Shown piece by piece: positions 8,629 to 17,430 of a stretch of 64,000 nt of DNA. Location of the stretch: the IMG/VR virus record IMGVR_UViG_3300010413_000021, positions 1 to 64,000 of that record. One strand, given 5' to 3'. The position numbers and the translations under genes are program-made. The stretch is from a virus. Every line of letters starts with the position of its first letter. Positions within the stretch are counted from its first letter, which is position 1. The notes beneath the pieces are model-generated. The model had not been told where the DNA came from. It ran no database searches and saw only the letters and a list, made by a program, of their open reading frames with translations.

Positions 8629-9976
8629 AACTAATCAATATCTCAAGTTCAGCTCCCCCGGGTGGGAAACCGGGATGCTTCACCAGCGGGCGGTTGCGTT
8701 GCAATATGCTGTCTACCCGATTTACATCCTCATACCTGTCATAAGCAATCACCATCAAAGGATGCGGCCCACCAGCAGGAACGGTATAAGTCGTCAGAAC
8801 TGGTGATAAAGTAGCCCCCATTTTTCGCATCGCAACTGTCACAATGGGCCGCATTGCCTCCAACGCCAAGTAAAGTTTATCATCAAAGAACTCCGGCATA
8901 TTTGCACTAAGTATGTAACCGGGATCATCGGGGTCACTGCCCGCAGCTTTCAGCAGTTGGTAATTGAGAGTGGTAGTAATCAACTTGCCTACTTCGATTG
9001 CCTGATCCGCACTGTCATACCCGCCTACCTTCACCGCCGCCTGTGATGCCTTTGCTATCGCTGCACCCCGCACATAGTCAATCATCACGTTTCTGTTTTT
9101 CTTCTGCACCGTCCGGCTGTAAGCAGTGGAGTCCGGTATCTCCGGCAGACCGCCTACATAGGATGGGGTATCCGTATAACTCCAGCTCGGAGTCGGGGCA
9201 CCAAACTGCACCATGCCCAACGCCGATTCAACGATTGACTTTGCAGAACCGGGGGAACCGTCCGCGCCGTCTATCACCTTATCCCAGGCATCGAAAGCAG
9301 TTTTGAAAATAGTTGTGGCTCCACCCGCTGTGTAAATCCCCTCTGCCATGTCTGCCACTGCCCCGTCTATTATTTCAAATGCCTCTGTCATAAAATGTGA
9401 CGCAGTGCCGTTTATTCCACCGATTAATGACTTCATCATCATGAAAGATTGATAAGCATCAAAGAAAGCCGAGTCCATTATGAAGTTAATGCCATAGTTA
9501 AAATAAGTGCTATACATATCGGCCAGCCAGTCAAAGATATTGTCTGCTGCATCATCTACTGCTGATTCCCAGTCCTCTGTTGACTCAGGCTGCTCACCCG
9601 CTTCAACAAAAGTCATGGTGAACCGGCAGATACCACCCTCACGGTCAAAGGATTCGGATACCCGCACCTTGCCGCTGACATTAGCAGTAATCTCACCCAG
9701 GGACGGATGTATTAACGTGCCCCCGCCCGGTTGCTGCAATGCTGCAATCAGGGCTTGTTTCTCCGGCAGGTAATTGTGAGAGTTTGCAACTGTCTGTATA
9801 ACGTGCCCCGCTATGGTGTGAATGTTGGAGTCCAGCCCCAAATCCTCAACGTAAGCGGTATCTTTGAACGGATACTGATGGACTATATTACGCCGCCCTA
9901 TTTCCGTAGTGGTGCCCAGCACCTTGAACGGCACCCCTCTGAAACTTGCTGGTCTTAGTAAGTCTCTCCAGCTCAT
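8627..9976 (-). CDS. Mu gp43-like tail protein (DNA circularisation N family)
   Basis: A 449-residue protein. The N-terminus (LRPASFRGVPFKVLGTTTEI, then GRRNIVHQYPFKDTAYVEDLG) is the DNA_circ_N / Mu gp43 domain, related to LysM-like tail proteins that link tape measure and baseplate hub. The family name is historical: in Mu this is a tail/baseplate protein. The C-terminal half is helical with Ala-rich segments. Order after the tape measure gene is as in Mu. The start overlaps the end of the tape measure gene by four bases. Confidence 0.87.
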   Translation of the reverse strand: MSWRDLLRPASFRGVPFKVLGTTTEIGRRNIVHQYPFKDTAYVEDLGLDSNIHTIAGHVIQTVANSHNYLPEKQALIAALQQPGGGTLIHPSLGEITANVSGKVRVSESFDREGGICRFTMTFVEAGEQPESTEDWESAVDDAADNIFDWLADMYSTYFNYGINFIMDSAFFDAYQSFMMMKSLIGGINGTASHFMTEAFEIIDGAVADMAEGIYTAGGATTIFKTAFDAWDKVIDGADGSPGSAKSIVESALGMVQFGAPTPSWSYTDTPSYVGGLPEIPDSTAYSRTVQKKNRNVMIDYVRGAAIAKASQAAVKVGGYDSADQAIEVGKLITTTLNYQLLKAAGSDPDDPGYILSANMPEFFDDKLYLALEAMRPIVTVAMRKMGATLSPVLTTYTVPAGGPHPLMVIAYDRYEDVNRVDSILQRNRPLVKHPGFPPGGAELEILIS

Positions 9977-11940
9977 TGTGCTACCACCGGCCCTGTATGC
10001 ATCTGGTCAATAAGTAAATTTATATTGCCTGTCAATGTTGGCACCCTTGCTTTCAAATCATCGGCCAACTCAATTATGATCCGCGCTTCCCGTTCCTGAT
10101 TAAATATTGCCTGAGCCTTTGCCCGTTCCACTGTCGGCGGGCCGGTTTCCGCTCCGGCCAAGTCCCGCAACTCCAGCAATCGTTTTCCATAATCAGGCTG
10201 GGCTTTTATTGTATGAACTAACTCCGAAATAGATGCCGTCAACTCTGTAAAATCCTCACTTATCATGTTCTTTTGAGCATCTGAAAACTTATCTGCTGTT
10301 TCATTCAGAACATCTTGCAACCCTTCAACCTGAAATTCCAAATCCGTTTTTGCTTCGGGATGCAATCCAATTTTACGCTTAAGGTTAACTATTGATGTCA
10401 GCGTTTTTCCTGCCATAATCAAAGGAATAAGAATTAAACCCCTGATAGATTCTCCTATCTCAACAATTAAAGGATCCCATTTTTTCCATACCAAAACTGC
10501 CGCTGCTATTGCTGCTAAAAATATCACAGCCTCAGCCGATATGAGAGACATGGCAATCAAAACTTGACTAAGAGCCAATAAAGCAGGAGGGCCAATAATA
10601 CCGGCAAGGCCGATCATCAGGGCAGACTTTTTCACGTTTGCCGGAGCCTGTTCCAATGTTTGAAACAAACGATCCAAGTATCCCAACACCTTCTCCATCT
10701 GCGGAGAAAATGAATCACCTATCCGCTGACTAAATACCTGTATGCGTGTTTTCAATACATCCCACATGAAACCGGCTTTATTTATTCCTTCTGTCTGTTC
10801 CTTGAAAGCCTCAACCATCGAGCCATTTACTTTCAGCATTGCCTCTGACTTCTTTGCCCACGTATCAGCCTGTGCCCCAGTTAAAGCAAGAGCAGCAATA
10901 ACGCCTTCCTTCCGGCCAAGGTAAGTCATCGCCAGTTCTTCATTGCCTTTTGTCAATTCCATAACAGCACGAAGCACAGCAGAAAGACCACGCGCCTCGA
11001 TTAACTTTCTTGCGTTGGCATGAGCTATGCCCCATTTTTTTCCAAGAGAGTCAAACACAGCAGAAAGCTCATCACCGGGAGTCATCAAACCAGTCAAAGC
11101 AGAAGATAATTGAGTGCTGACTTCAGAAGCATTGCCGGTAACACCCGTCAACGTTGCAAAAACAGAAAACAACTCCTCTTGAGATACACCAAGCTGACGC
11201 CCAATAGAAACCACCCGGCCCATGCTTGCCGCTAACTCAGGAAAAGTTGTCTGCCCTAACTTCACAGTCATGAAAGCAAGATCAGAAACTTTCATCATTG
11301 CTTCTGCTGATGTATCACCATAGCCTTTCGTAACAGCAGAAATCAAATTCAAAGCCTCTTCAGTAGAGGCAACCCCGGCAGTAGCGGCCATTGCCGTGAT
11401 TTTCAACCGTTCCATCGTTTCGCTGGAATCACCAAAAGCTGAAATGACCTGATACAAACCACCGGCAATGTCTCCAGTGCTTTTGCCCATTGCAAGAGCA
11501 ACATCCTGAGTGCCTTTTTTCAAATCTTTCAAACGGTCAACATTGCCGGGGATCAGGGTGGCAACGTTAGCCATTGCCTTGTTGAAGTCCATTGACATCT
11601 TAAAAGCAGCCACACCTGCCCCAAACAATGGCAGAGTAATTCGCTTGAAAGCCTTTCGGCCTATCCGCTCCATTCCAACGCCAAACTCTTTGACCTTAGC
11701 ACGAGCATTATCTAGCCGTTTCTTAATCTCCCTGCCCATTACTGCAAAGGCCATAGACATTCTTCTCGTTTGGCGTTTTATGTTCTCCCATGATGGATTG
11801 TTGGAAAGGGATTTTAAAGCCCGGTCAACAGAAATGATTGGCTTTTCAAATCCCTTGAATGATCCGGCAATTTTACGCAATGGCCCAGTAGCCTTATCAA
11901 CCGCTCTGAAAACCATGCTTAGATTGTAGGTCTGAGCCAT
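9973..11940 (-). CDS. Tail tape measure protein
   Basis: A 655-residue tape measure. Residues about 110-330 hold the TP901-type core (MSMDFNKAMANVATLIPGNV, then DRLKDLKKGTQ). A hydrophobic pair of helices around residues 440-490 (LLALSQVLIAMSLISAEA) is typical of the membrane-active part ejected with DNA. The common rule of about 1.5 angstrom of tail per residue would give a tail near 100 nm, which is an inference. ATG 11940 lies inside the 3' end of the frameshifted chaperone frame, the usual layout of tail operons. Confidence 0.92.
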   Translation of the reverse strand: MAQTYNLSMVFRAVDKATGPLRKIAGSFKGFEKPIISVDRALKSLSNNPSWENIKRQTRRMSMAFAVMGREIKKRLDNARAKVKEFGVGMERIGRKAFKRITLPLFGAGVAAFKMSMDFNKAMANVATLIPGNVDRLKDLKKGTQDVALAMGKSTGDIAGGLYQVISAFGDSSETMERLKITAMAATAGVASTEEALNLISAVTKGYGDTSAEAMMKVSDLAFMTVKLGQTTFPELAASMGRVVSIGRQLGVSQEELFSVFATLTGVTGNASEVSTQLSSALTGLMTPGDELSAVFDSLGKKWGIAHANARKLIEARGLSAVLRAVMELTKGNEELAMTYLGRKEGVIAALALTGAQADTWAKKSEAMLKVNGSMVEAFKEQTEGINKAGFMWDVLKTRIQVFSQRIGDSFSPQMEKVLGYLDRLFQTLEQAPANVKKSALMIGLAGIIGPPALLALSQVLIAMSLISAEAVIFLAAIAAAVLVWKKWDPLIVEIGESIRGLILIPLIMAGKTLTSIVNLKRKIGLHPEAKTDLEFQVEGLQDVLNETADKFSDAQKNMISEDFTELTASISELVHTIKAQPDYGKRLLELRDLAGAETGPPTVERAKAQAIFNQEREARIIIELADDLKARVPTLTGNINLLIDQMHTGPVVAQ

Positions 11941-12385
11941 TTCATTACCTTGTCAATGTCAGTCATCCAAAACAGAAGTTCATCCACTTCCATTTCCCAA
12001 ACATCTCTCGGCGAAAAGCCGTAAACAGCGGCAACCGTTTTTATGGTGCGGTTCCATTCACTGCTGCCAGCGGGCTTTCCACCTTCGGGCCGAAAAAACT
12101 GTTCAACGCCTCAGCAATCCTCGGCAGATCATCCGTTGCATCAATCTCGTCAACAGTCTCCTCAGGCAAGCCGGTCAACGCCCCGATAAACAGGATCATG
12201 TCTTTTGGTGAAACATTCTTGCCATCCGATTCAAACAGCGAATCAGGCATTGACTTCAAATGCTTCACCTGTAAACGGGGCGGGAAACGGAGTTCATTTG
12301 TCATTACCGTTCCCCCGCCCTCTCTCTTTACCGGGATAGGATGTTCCAGCTTTACAGTGTGTCCTTCGTTTTCAATGGTAGCCAT
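11919..12385 (-). CDS. Tail assembly chaperone, -1 frameshift fusion product (gp41' type)
   Basis: A second frame follows the chaperone gene and has no start codon of its own. It is entered by a -1 shift at T TTT TTC (12098-12092, read on the minus strand). The product joins codons 12385-12092 to codons 12092-11919, giving about 155 residues and ending in KWLRPTI with TAA at 11921-11919, inside the tape measure gene. The added part (KTVAAVYGFSPRDVWEMEVD, then ELLFWM) looks like the GpE / gp41' C-terminal domain. Such fusions bind the tape measure and guide tube polymerisation. Confidence 0.78.
12041..12385 (-). CDS. Tail assembly chaperone (Mu gp41 / P2 E family), unshifted product
   Basis: A 114-residue protein (VKLEHPIPVKREGGGTVMTN; later ALTGLPEETVDEIDATDD) between the tail tube and tape measure genes. 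Family, length and position match the short tail assembly chaperone of Mu and P2-like phages. It ends at TAA 12043-12041 after ...VNGTAP. The slippery site lies at codons 97-98, about 50 bases before this stop, so a fraction of ribosomes should make the longer fusion. Not part of the finished virion in known relatives. Confidence 0.85.
   Translation of the reverse strand: MATIENEGHTVKLEHPIPVKREGGGTVMTNELRFPPRLQVKHLKSMPDSLFESDGKNVSPKDMILFIGALTGLPEETVDEIDATDDLPRIAEALNSFFGPKVESPLAAVNGTAP
12092..12098 (-). other. Slippery heptamer T TTT TTC for -1 frameshift
   Basis: On the minus strand the chaperone frame reads AGT TTT TTC GGC. The seven bases T-TTT-TTC fit the X-XXY-YYZ rule for simultaneous tRNA slippage by -1. 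The new frame stays open for 57 codons and encodes the expected C-terminal chaperone domain. Confidence 0.75.
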
Positions 12386-12398
12386 ACTTTACTCCTTG

Positions 12399-12788
12399 TT
12401 ATATTTCAGTTGTCTCCACCCACTTTTCAGCTTTAAACCTAAGTGGTGCTTCTCCCTCTCCGGCTGTCACACTAGTATTTCCAGTAGACCAAGCCTCTGG
12501 CATAATGTAAGCTTTGCCTCCTCCTCTTGCTCTAAAAATCACAGTAGCCTCTCCTTTCGCACTCAGCAAAGGAGAAAGCATAATGTCAGACCTGTCAGTA
12601 ACAGTTACTTCACACTCTGCCATCAATACTTCTTCAGTCATACCATGAAAACCACTGTCCCCCATAACTTCGGTCCGCTCTACAGGAGGACCATCTGCCG
12701 GACCTATGTTATGTGCAATCGCCCCTGCTTTGTTTAACAGCATAACACCATTAAACAGAACATCTGCTCTCCCAGTAATACTTGCCAT
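12399..12788 (-). CDS. Tail tube protein (Mu gpM type)
   Basis: A 129-residue protein, the usual length for a Mu-type tail tube. The N-terminus (GRADVLFNGVMLLNKAGAIA) and later ECEVTVTDRSDIMLS are typical of the family. Hexameric rings stack inside the sheath to form the DNA channel. It follows the sheath gene at once (sheath, tube, chaperone, tape measure), the standard order. A purine-rich ribosome site lies just upstream of ATG 12788. Confidence 0.88.
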   Translation of the reverse strand: MASITGRADVLFNGVMLLNKAGAIAHNIGPADGPPVERTEVMGDSGFHGMTEEVLMAECEVTVTDRSDIMLSPLLSAKGEATVIFRARGGGKAYIMPEAWSTGNTSVTAGEGEAPLRFKAEKWVETTEI

Positions 12789-12805
12789 CCTATTTCACCT
12801 CCCGC

Positions 12806-14368
12806 CTACAGAATAAACTGATGTTTCTCAGCCAGAATCCTGAACTGGTTAATCAGATCGAACGGCAGCAAAGCATTAACACGGTTCACGTCCGTTGCAT
12901 CCCGCTCCACCTGAATGTTATCAATGAAGTCATCAAGGTTTTCAATCCAACCCTTGTCCCGTAACTCAGTAAACAGGGCAATATATTCCTCCTTGATGTC
13001 CTTCGGCCTTACCACATAACCGCCCGCCCACACCGGCTGGTCATCGTCGGCCAGCTTGAAACGCGGGTTCATGTAGCGGTTGCTCATGCGTGTTTTCGTC
13101 TGGTAACGAATCTCCCCGATAGTGGCAAGGGTCTGGATGTCAAGGTAGCTCCAGTCCGGCAACCCGAGCGCATTGGCTTGATAGGTTGTGATACTGCGTT
13201 CAATCTGCACATAACCGCCGCTGTTCACCGTCCAGGTTGCAATACCATCATAAAGCAGGGTATCCCGCTCCGCTCTGGTGAACTCATTGACTTTCGGGGG
13301 AGGCAAAATGCCGTCCAGTTTGATTGTATGCAAAGGCCTTGCCGGATCAATATTCAGATAGTAAGCTGCCTTTGCTCCCCACGCTGCTGCCCACTCTGCC
13401 GGACTTGTTGGAGAATCATACACCCCAATAATTGTATTGTGTGGGCTGTTCCTGCTGTTTCCCTTTGTGGTGCAGTCAGCCTGTGTTGCTCCATAAGCAG
13501 TAAAACCATGCCCCTGCTTATCATTTAACGGTTCAAACCTGTCCTCTAGCTCATCCTCAATTTCAGTCAGGTTTGCCGCCTCTACATAAGGCTGAATGAC
13601 ATAATGGAATTGCTCATTTTCAATTAGTGTCCAGCAATTTCCAAGATCAGGGTCACTTCCTCCAACAGCAACACTTCCCATTGATTTGATTGATGGTGTT
13701 GCGATAGAACCGGAACCAAACCCAGTAGGATAAGACTGGCCGGTGTAATAATTCTCTCTAATATTGAGATAATTTCCGGGCGTCCCACCAGTTACAGCAC
13801 TAATATAAAGATTTGAAACACTAGCATCTCCAAAGGCAGTTGATCCCATGCTATTACTTGCCGTTACACCAAGCAAGGCAGAATATTGTGAGCCATTAAT
13901 CTTAGTCAAAGTTGCAGAGGCAATATCAGTAGCACTCCAACCTGAAGTAACAGTAACTTCTAGTTCTACACCATTAATCATAAGGAAATAATTTCCGTTG
14001 GTGGTGGACAACTCAGACAAAGCCCCGGTTACTGCCGAAAAGTAAATTGCTCCAATAGCACCAGCAGTGCTGACAACATCACTAGTCCGCAAAGCATAAA
14101 GTTCTGTATTCGGATTATTCTCCTTGAACTTATTAACCATACGTGCGAGGTCACTGCCCGCTCCATAATAACCGTCAGCAAGGTTGTCTCTTGTGATAGC
14201 AGTCAATGTCAATTCACTAACTGTTCCTACCCCTTCCAAACCAGTGCCTATAATCAACGCCTTGTGCGGGTTCTGCGCAAGCCCGGTCAGCGCTCGGCTG
14301 TTGTCAATCTCGCCATAAACGCCGTAAGTCCTAACCGTAGCCGGTATATTGTTAAAAGTGATTGTCAT
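12806..14368 (-). CDS. Contractile tail sheath protein (Mu gpL type)
   Basis: A 520-residue sheath protein. The N-terminus (TFNNIPATVRTYGVYGEIDN), the central domain (PHNTIIGVYDSPTSPAEWAA) and the C-terminal block (IQVERDATDVNRVNALLPFD) are characteristic of Mu gpL-like sheaths. The conserved C-terminus interlocks subunits and packs on the tube. This gene shows the phage is a myovirus with a contractile tail. Its stop and the tube start are separated by only 17 bases. Confidence 0.93.
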   Translation of the reverse strand: MTITFNNIPATVRTYGVYGEIDNSRALTGLAQNPHKALIIGTGLEGVGTVSELTLTAITRDNLADGYYGAGSDLARMVNKFKENNPNTELYALRTSDVVSTAGAIGAIYFSAVTGALSELSTTNGNYFLMINGVELEVTVTSGWSATDIASATLTKINGSQYSALLGVTASNSMGSTAFGDASVSNLYISAVTGGTPGNYLNIRENYYTGQSYPTGFGSGSIATPSIKSMGSVAVGGSDPDLGNCWTLIENEQFHYVIQPYVEAANLTEIEDELEDRFEPLNDKQGHGFTAYGATQADCTTKGNSRNSPHNTIIGVYDSPTSPAEWAAAWGAKAAYYLNIDPARPLHTIKLDGILPPPKVNEFTRAERDTLLYDGIATWTVNSGGYVQIERSITTYQANALGLPDWSYLDIQTLATIGEIRYQTKTRMSNRYMNPRFKLADDDQPVWAGGYVVRPKDIKEEYIALFTELRDKGWIENLDDFIDNIQVERDATDVNRVNALLPFDLINQFRILAEKHQFIL

Positions 14369-14625
14369 TAGTCGTCCCTCCCTTTCCCTCTACCTCTGCG
14401 TGTCTCTGCTTCCTCGGTAGGTTGAACGATTTTTTCCACTGCGGGCGGTTTGCCGATAACACAACTGCCATCCTTCACCCGCCTGCGCCAGTAACGGCCA
14501 ATCGGGCCAACCCAATCAACCCAAGCTCCGGCTTCCGGCAATCTGATCTCCTGCTTGTTAGGCAAAATCAAATGCACCAGCAGACCCGGTTTCGGTATCA
14601 AGTATTTTGTATGTTCCTTTGCCAT
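14368..14625 (-). CDS. Mu gp38-like small tail protein (DUF2635)
   Basis: An 85-residue basic protein. YLIPKPGLLVHLILPNKQEI, then GRYWRRRVKDGSC, matches the DUF2635 family found just upstream of the sheath gene in Mu-like phages (Mu gp38). Its exact role is unknown; a part in tail completion or sheath assembly is assumed from location. The C-terminus is Arg/Gly-rich (TRRGRGKGRDD). The stop overlaps the sheath start codon. Confidence 0.8.
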   Translation of the reverse strand: MAKEHTKYLIPKPGLLVHLILPNKQEIRLPEAGAWVDWVGPIGRYWRRRVKDGSCVIGKPPAVEKIVQPTEEAETRRGRGKGRDD

Positions 14626-14628
14626 CCC

Positions 14629-15912
14629 TCACTCCTCTGGTATTAAACTGATTACTCCACCGCCAATGTTTTCATCAATCGGATTATCCACCGTCCCGGT
14701 GCTGTCCTCTGGAATCAAACTGATTATCCCTTGTCCTATCTCCTCATCCGCTGGCTTATCCACATCGCTTCCCGCAACGGGCATCGGATATATTGAAATG
14801 TCAGCCACATTATGAAAATCAAAACCAGCATTTATGTCATACCAATTACCGTCCTCAATTCCGTCTTGCTGACTGGATATTTTCAGCCCCAATGAAGTTA
14901 CTCTCTTTACTGAAATGCTATCCACAAAATGTTGACTATTAACAACACTTTCAAGATAGTATCTGACTATATAATTAAATAATGGCAGATTAGCATCGTA
15001 ATACTTGGTTGCCTTTGTTCTGTTGGCATAAACGGGTGTTCTCTGGTAAGTCATATCCTGACTATTCAATGCCACACTGCTTACTTCCTGTCCAGCAAGA
15101 TAAAATTTAGCAGAACCTAAAAGTGAAATGGGCAAACTGCGCTTATACCAAGCCTCACCATAATATCTAGCTCCATCAATCAGACTGGAATTAAGTTGCC
15201 GCAGCCCAAAACTAGTGCCATCATTTACAGTAGCATCTAACCGCAAAGCTGAACTGCCACTATAAACAAAAGGAGTAGTAACACGAGTAAAATCACGCTG
15301 TCCCGCCGCCTTGTTTATTTCTTGCCAATAAAGCAAGTCATCGGGTAAAACCCAACTCTCCAAGTCTCCGTCAGTTGTTTCCTCTGATCCCAAACCACCG
15401 CCAGTATTAGGATCAAAAGCAGTTAGCGGGCAACGCAGAAACGCCCGTGCCTTCCTGCCGTTGTCATCCGTCCACTCAACAGCATAATGTGACCGATTAC
15501 ATTCCCCCTGATAATCAGCAAGGAAAACATCACTGAGCAGCCACACCCAACCATTCCCGGCCTGACCTGAAAAATCAGCATAGTAATCTTCATTCGACGG
15601 GCTGCTTACAGTCCATACCGGTGCAGGCAAATTCTGCCAGTTAAATGTCCCATACTGCACTTCTGTTTGAACTTCTGTTATCAAACTAATATTGCCTTGT
15701 GCTATCACAGTATTGAAAGTAACAGGCGCAGTTGTGCTGGTTGGAATCAGGCTAATAACCCCGCCGCCCAACTCCTCGTCAACCGGATTATCAACAGCTT
15801 CCGTTTCAGTTGATATCAGGCTGATGGACTGCTCTGCAAGCTGCTCATCAGTCGGATCATCAACCGCTGTTGCTTCCTCATCCGGTATTAAACTGATTAC
15901 CTGTCCGCTCAT
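14629..15912 (-). CDS. Extra tail-region protein with terminal ISLIP repeats around a CBM-like domain
   Basis: A 427-residue protein with an uncommon layout. Four copies of a short motif around ISLI(P/S/T) with acidic spacers (VDNPVDEELGGG) lie in the first 85 residues, and two more in the last 45 (ISLIPED, ISLIPEE). Between them, about residues 175-330, is a jelly-roll-like domain resembling carbohydrate-binding CBM4/9 modules (SGSSALRLDATVNDGTSFGL, then YYGEAWYK). It lies between the gp37-like and gp38-like genes, adjacent in Mu, so it is an insertion. It may be a glycan-binding decoration or fibre. The repeats may be docking peptides. Confidence 0.6.
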   Translation of the reverse strand: MSGQVISLIPDEEATAVDDPTDEQLAEQSISLISTETEAVDNPVDEELGGGVISLIPTSTTAPVTFNTVIAQGNISLITEVQTEVQYGTFNWQNLPAPVWTVSSPSNEDYYADFSGQAGNGWVWLLSDVFLADYQGECNRSHYAVEWTDDNGRKARAFLRCPLTAFDPNTGGGLGSEETTDGDLESWVLPDDLLYWQEINKAAGQRDFTRVTTPFVYSGSSALRLDATVNDGTSFGLRQLNSSLIDGARYYGEAWYKRSLPISLLGSAKFYLAGQEVSSVALNSQDMTYQRTPVYANRTKATKYYDANLPLFNYIVRYYLESVVNSQHFVDSISVKRVTSLGLKISSQQDGIEDGNWYDINAGFDFHNVADISIYPMPVAGSDVDKPADEEIGQGIISLIPEDSTGTVDNPIDENIGGGVISLIPEE

Positions 15913-16421
15913 GTCACATAAGTTTCATAAATAGTGTTGAAGTTATCCACTACATCCTTGTCAACGCCATGGAACTCGGTCAACCGGCTTGCTACCTCAA
16001 ACATCACTAACCATTTCAACCAAGCCCTGTCCATGTCAAACAACCGCTCTCCGGCATAGTAAACAATGGACTCTGCTGCCGGGTCTGTCTGGTCTGACCT
16101 TGGTATTTCCAGACCTAACACAGCCTTGAATATTTCTGCCCGCGCTTCGTGAACCGTGTCGTATACTTTCAATCCCAGCTTGTCTGATTGTGCTGTGTCA
16201 TTCCGCAGAACCATCAGCACCCCAAACCGTTCAATGACTTCCTGGTTAATCGTCGGGTCATACTGATTTGCCCGAGCAGTAGCAGCAAGAGGCACAACGA
16301 AAGCGGTTTCTTTATTAATACCCACTTCGTCGGTTGCCATCAAGTCAGCGGCACCTGCAACGTCATTGCCGAAACGAGTATCACACGCTCTGATCTGCAA
16401 AGCTATTGGACCCAGTTTCAT
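15909..16421 (-). CDS. Tail terminator / Mu gp37-like protein
   Basis: A 170-residue protein (MKLGPIALQIRACDTRFGND; later QEVIERFGVLMVLRNDTAQS). Sequence style, length and place just after the gp10-like gene fit the gp37/DUF1834 tail terminator family, which caps the tail tube and joins it to the head. The ATG overlaps the stop of the previous gene. The exact family assignment is tentative. Confidence 0.7.
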   Translation of the reverse strand: MKLGPIALQIRACDTRFGNDVAGAADLMATDEVGINKETAFVVPLAATARANQYDPTINQEVIERFGVLMVLRNDTAQSDKLGLKVYDTVHEARAEIFKAVLGLEIPRSDQTDPAAESIVYYAGERLFDMDRAWLKWLVMFEVASRLTEFHGVDKDVVDNFNTIYETYVT

Positions 16422-16921
16422 CTCAGCCCCTTCAACGGTTCGGTTATAAGTTCAATTCCAACCTGTCTCAACTTGTCAACCATCTTCGGCACATGCTCAT
16501 CTACTGCCGGTTTCAGGAACGGCCTATCTAATACATTCTCATCCTCAAGCAAGTCTGCATAATTCTTTGCCCCGGCAGTAACGCCTACCTCTAAAACCAT
16601 GTCTCCACCGGACTGACTAATATCATAAGCAATGCGGCTGACAAGTTCTCCAGTATCTATTGCGGGTGGGCTTCCCTTCTGTGATGGATGATGCCGCTTG
16701 CCCCCGCGTGGGTAGCTGTGACTTGCTCGTGTTGTATTCCGCATTGACATTATCATGTCGTTTCGCATGTCATTTGCAGTATCAAGGAAAATCTCACCAA
16801 CCTCATCATCAAATTTCATAGCAGCCTTGACCAGTTTTTGCCCAACACGGTTAAGTTCACCACGGACAGACTTACCACCCGCCGTCTTAACCGTTACGTT
16901 CAATCCGGTAAAGCCCGCCAC
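16418..16921 (-). CDS. HK97 gp10-like head-tail joining/tail completion protein
   Basis: A 167-residue protein. The segment SYPRGGKRHHPSQKGSPPAI followed by DTGELVSRIAYD and GVTAGAKNYADLLED is typical of the HK97 gp10 family, which completes the connector between head and tail. It lies in the usual order between head closure and tail terminator genes and overlaps both neighbours slightly. Confidence 0.85.
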   Translation of the reverse strand: MAGFTGLNVTVKTAGGKSVRGELNRVGQKLVKAAMKFDDEVGEIFLDTANDMRNDMIMSMRNTTRASHSYPRGGKRHHPSQKGSPPAIDTGELVSRIAYDISQSGGDMVLEVGVTAGAKNYADLLEDENVLDRPFLKPAVDEHVPKMVDKLRQVGIELITEPLKGLR

Positions 16922-17430
16922 TATTCCGGCCCCCCTGTCCCCCGCTCTTCCACTTCCTCAATATAGATGTCCAGCTTTTCCCGGCGTTCATTCGGGTCCA
17001 TCACACCCAATATCTTGAACAGCCTGATATAGTCTCCGCCGTTTCGCTCCAGCATCAACCGGTATTCGTCGGCTTTAATAGGCGCTAAGTCCGGCACAGT
17101 GTCAAACGAACTGGAAAAATCATCGCTGAATATCCGGCCCAGATCGCTTTGCCTGCCAAGTGCCGGGCCGAACGCCATACCAAACGCCGTGCCCGCGTGC
17201 CCATCCGTGACCGATGACCGGCGAATAGTAAAAATGTGAGTGGCACTTTGCTTGATCTGCTGTGACCTTACATTTTGCAGATAGGTATTGTGCCAAGCAA
17301 TCGGCTTCATAGCTCCCCACATGTGGAGCAAAGTGGCATACGTGGTCGTAAACCCGCCCTCATCATTCGGGTCATTAATCGGATACACTAACTGCACCCG
17401 CTCTCTCAGCTTGTCTGCCATCCATGTCAA
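16921..17430 (-). CDS. Head closure / head-tail adaptor (SPP1 gp16-like)
   Basis: A 169-residue protein. MADKLRERVQLVYPINDPND near the start and the later HIFTIRRSS strand match head-tail adaptor proteins. These form a ring beneath the connector that keeps DNA in the filled head. A second in-frame ATG at 17421 is an equally likely start. It follows the gp6-like connector gene with a four-base overlap at 17427-17430. Confidence 0.78.
   Translation of the reverse strand: MTWMADKLRERVQLVYPINDPNDEGGFTTTYATLLHMWGAMKPIAWHNTYLQNVRSQQIKQSATHIFTIRRSSVTDGHAGTAFGMAFGPALGRQSDLGRIFSDDFSSSFDTVPDLAPIKADEYRLMLERNGGDYIRLFKILGVMDPNERREKLDIYIEEVEERGTGGPE

Noticed and set aside
12198-12737. 179-residue plus-strand frame over chaperone and tube genes
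   Set aside because: Antisense to two recognised tail genes and Ser/Phe-rich in the way reverse frames often are.
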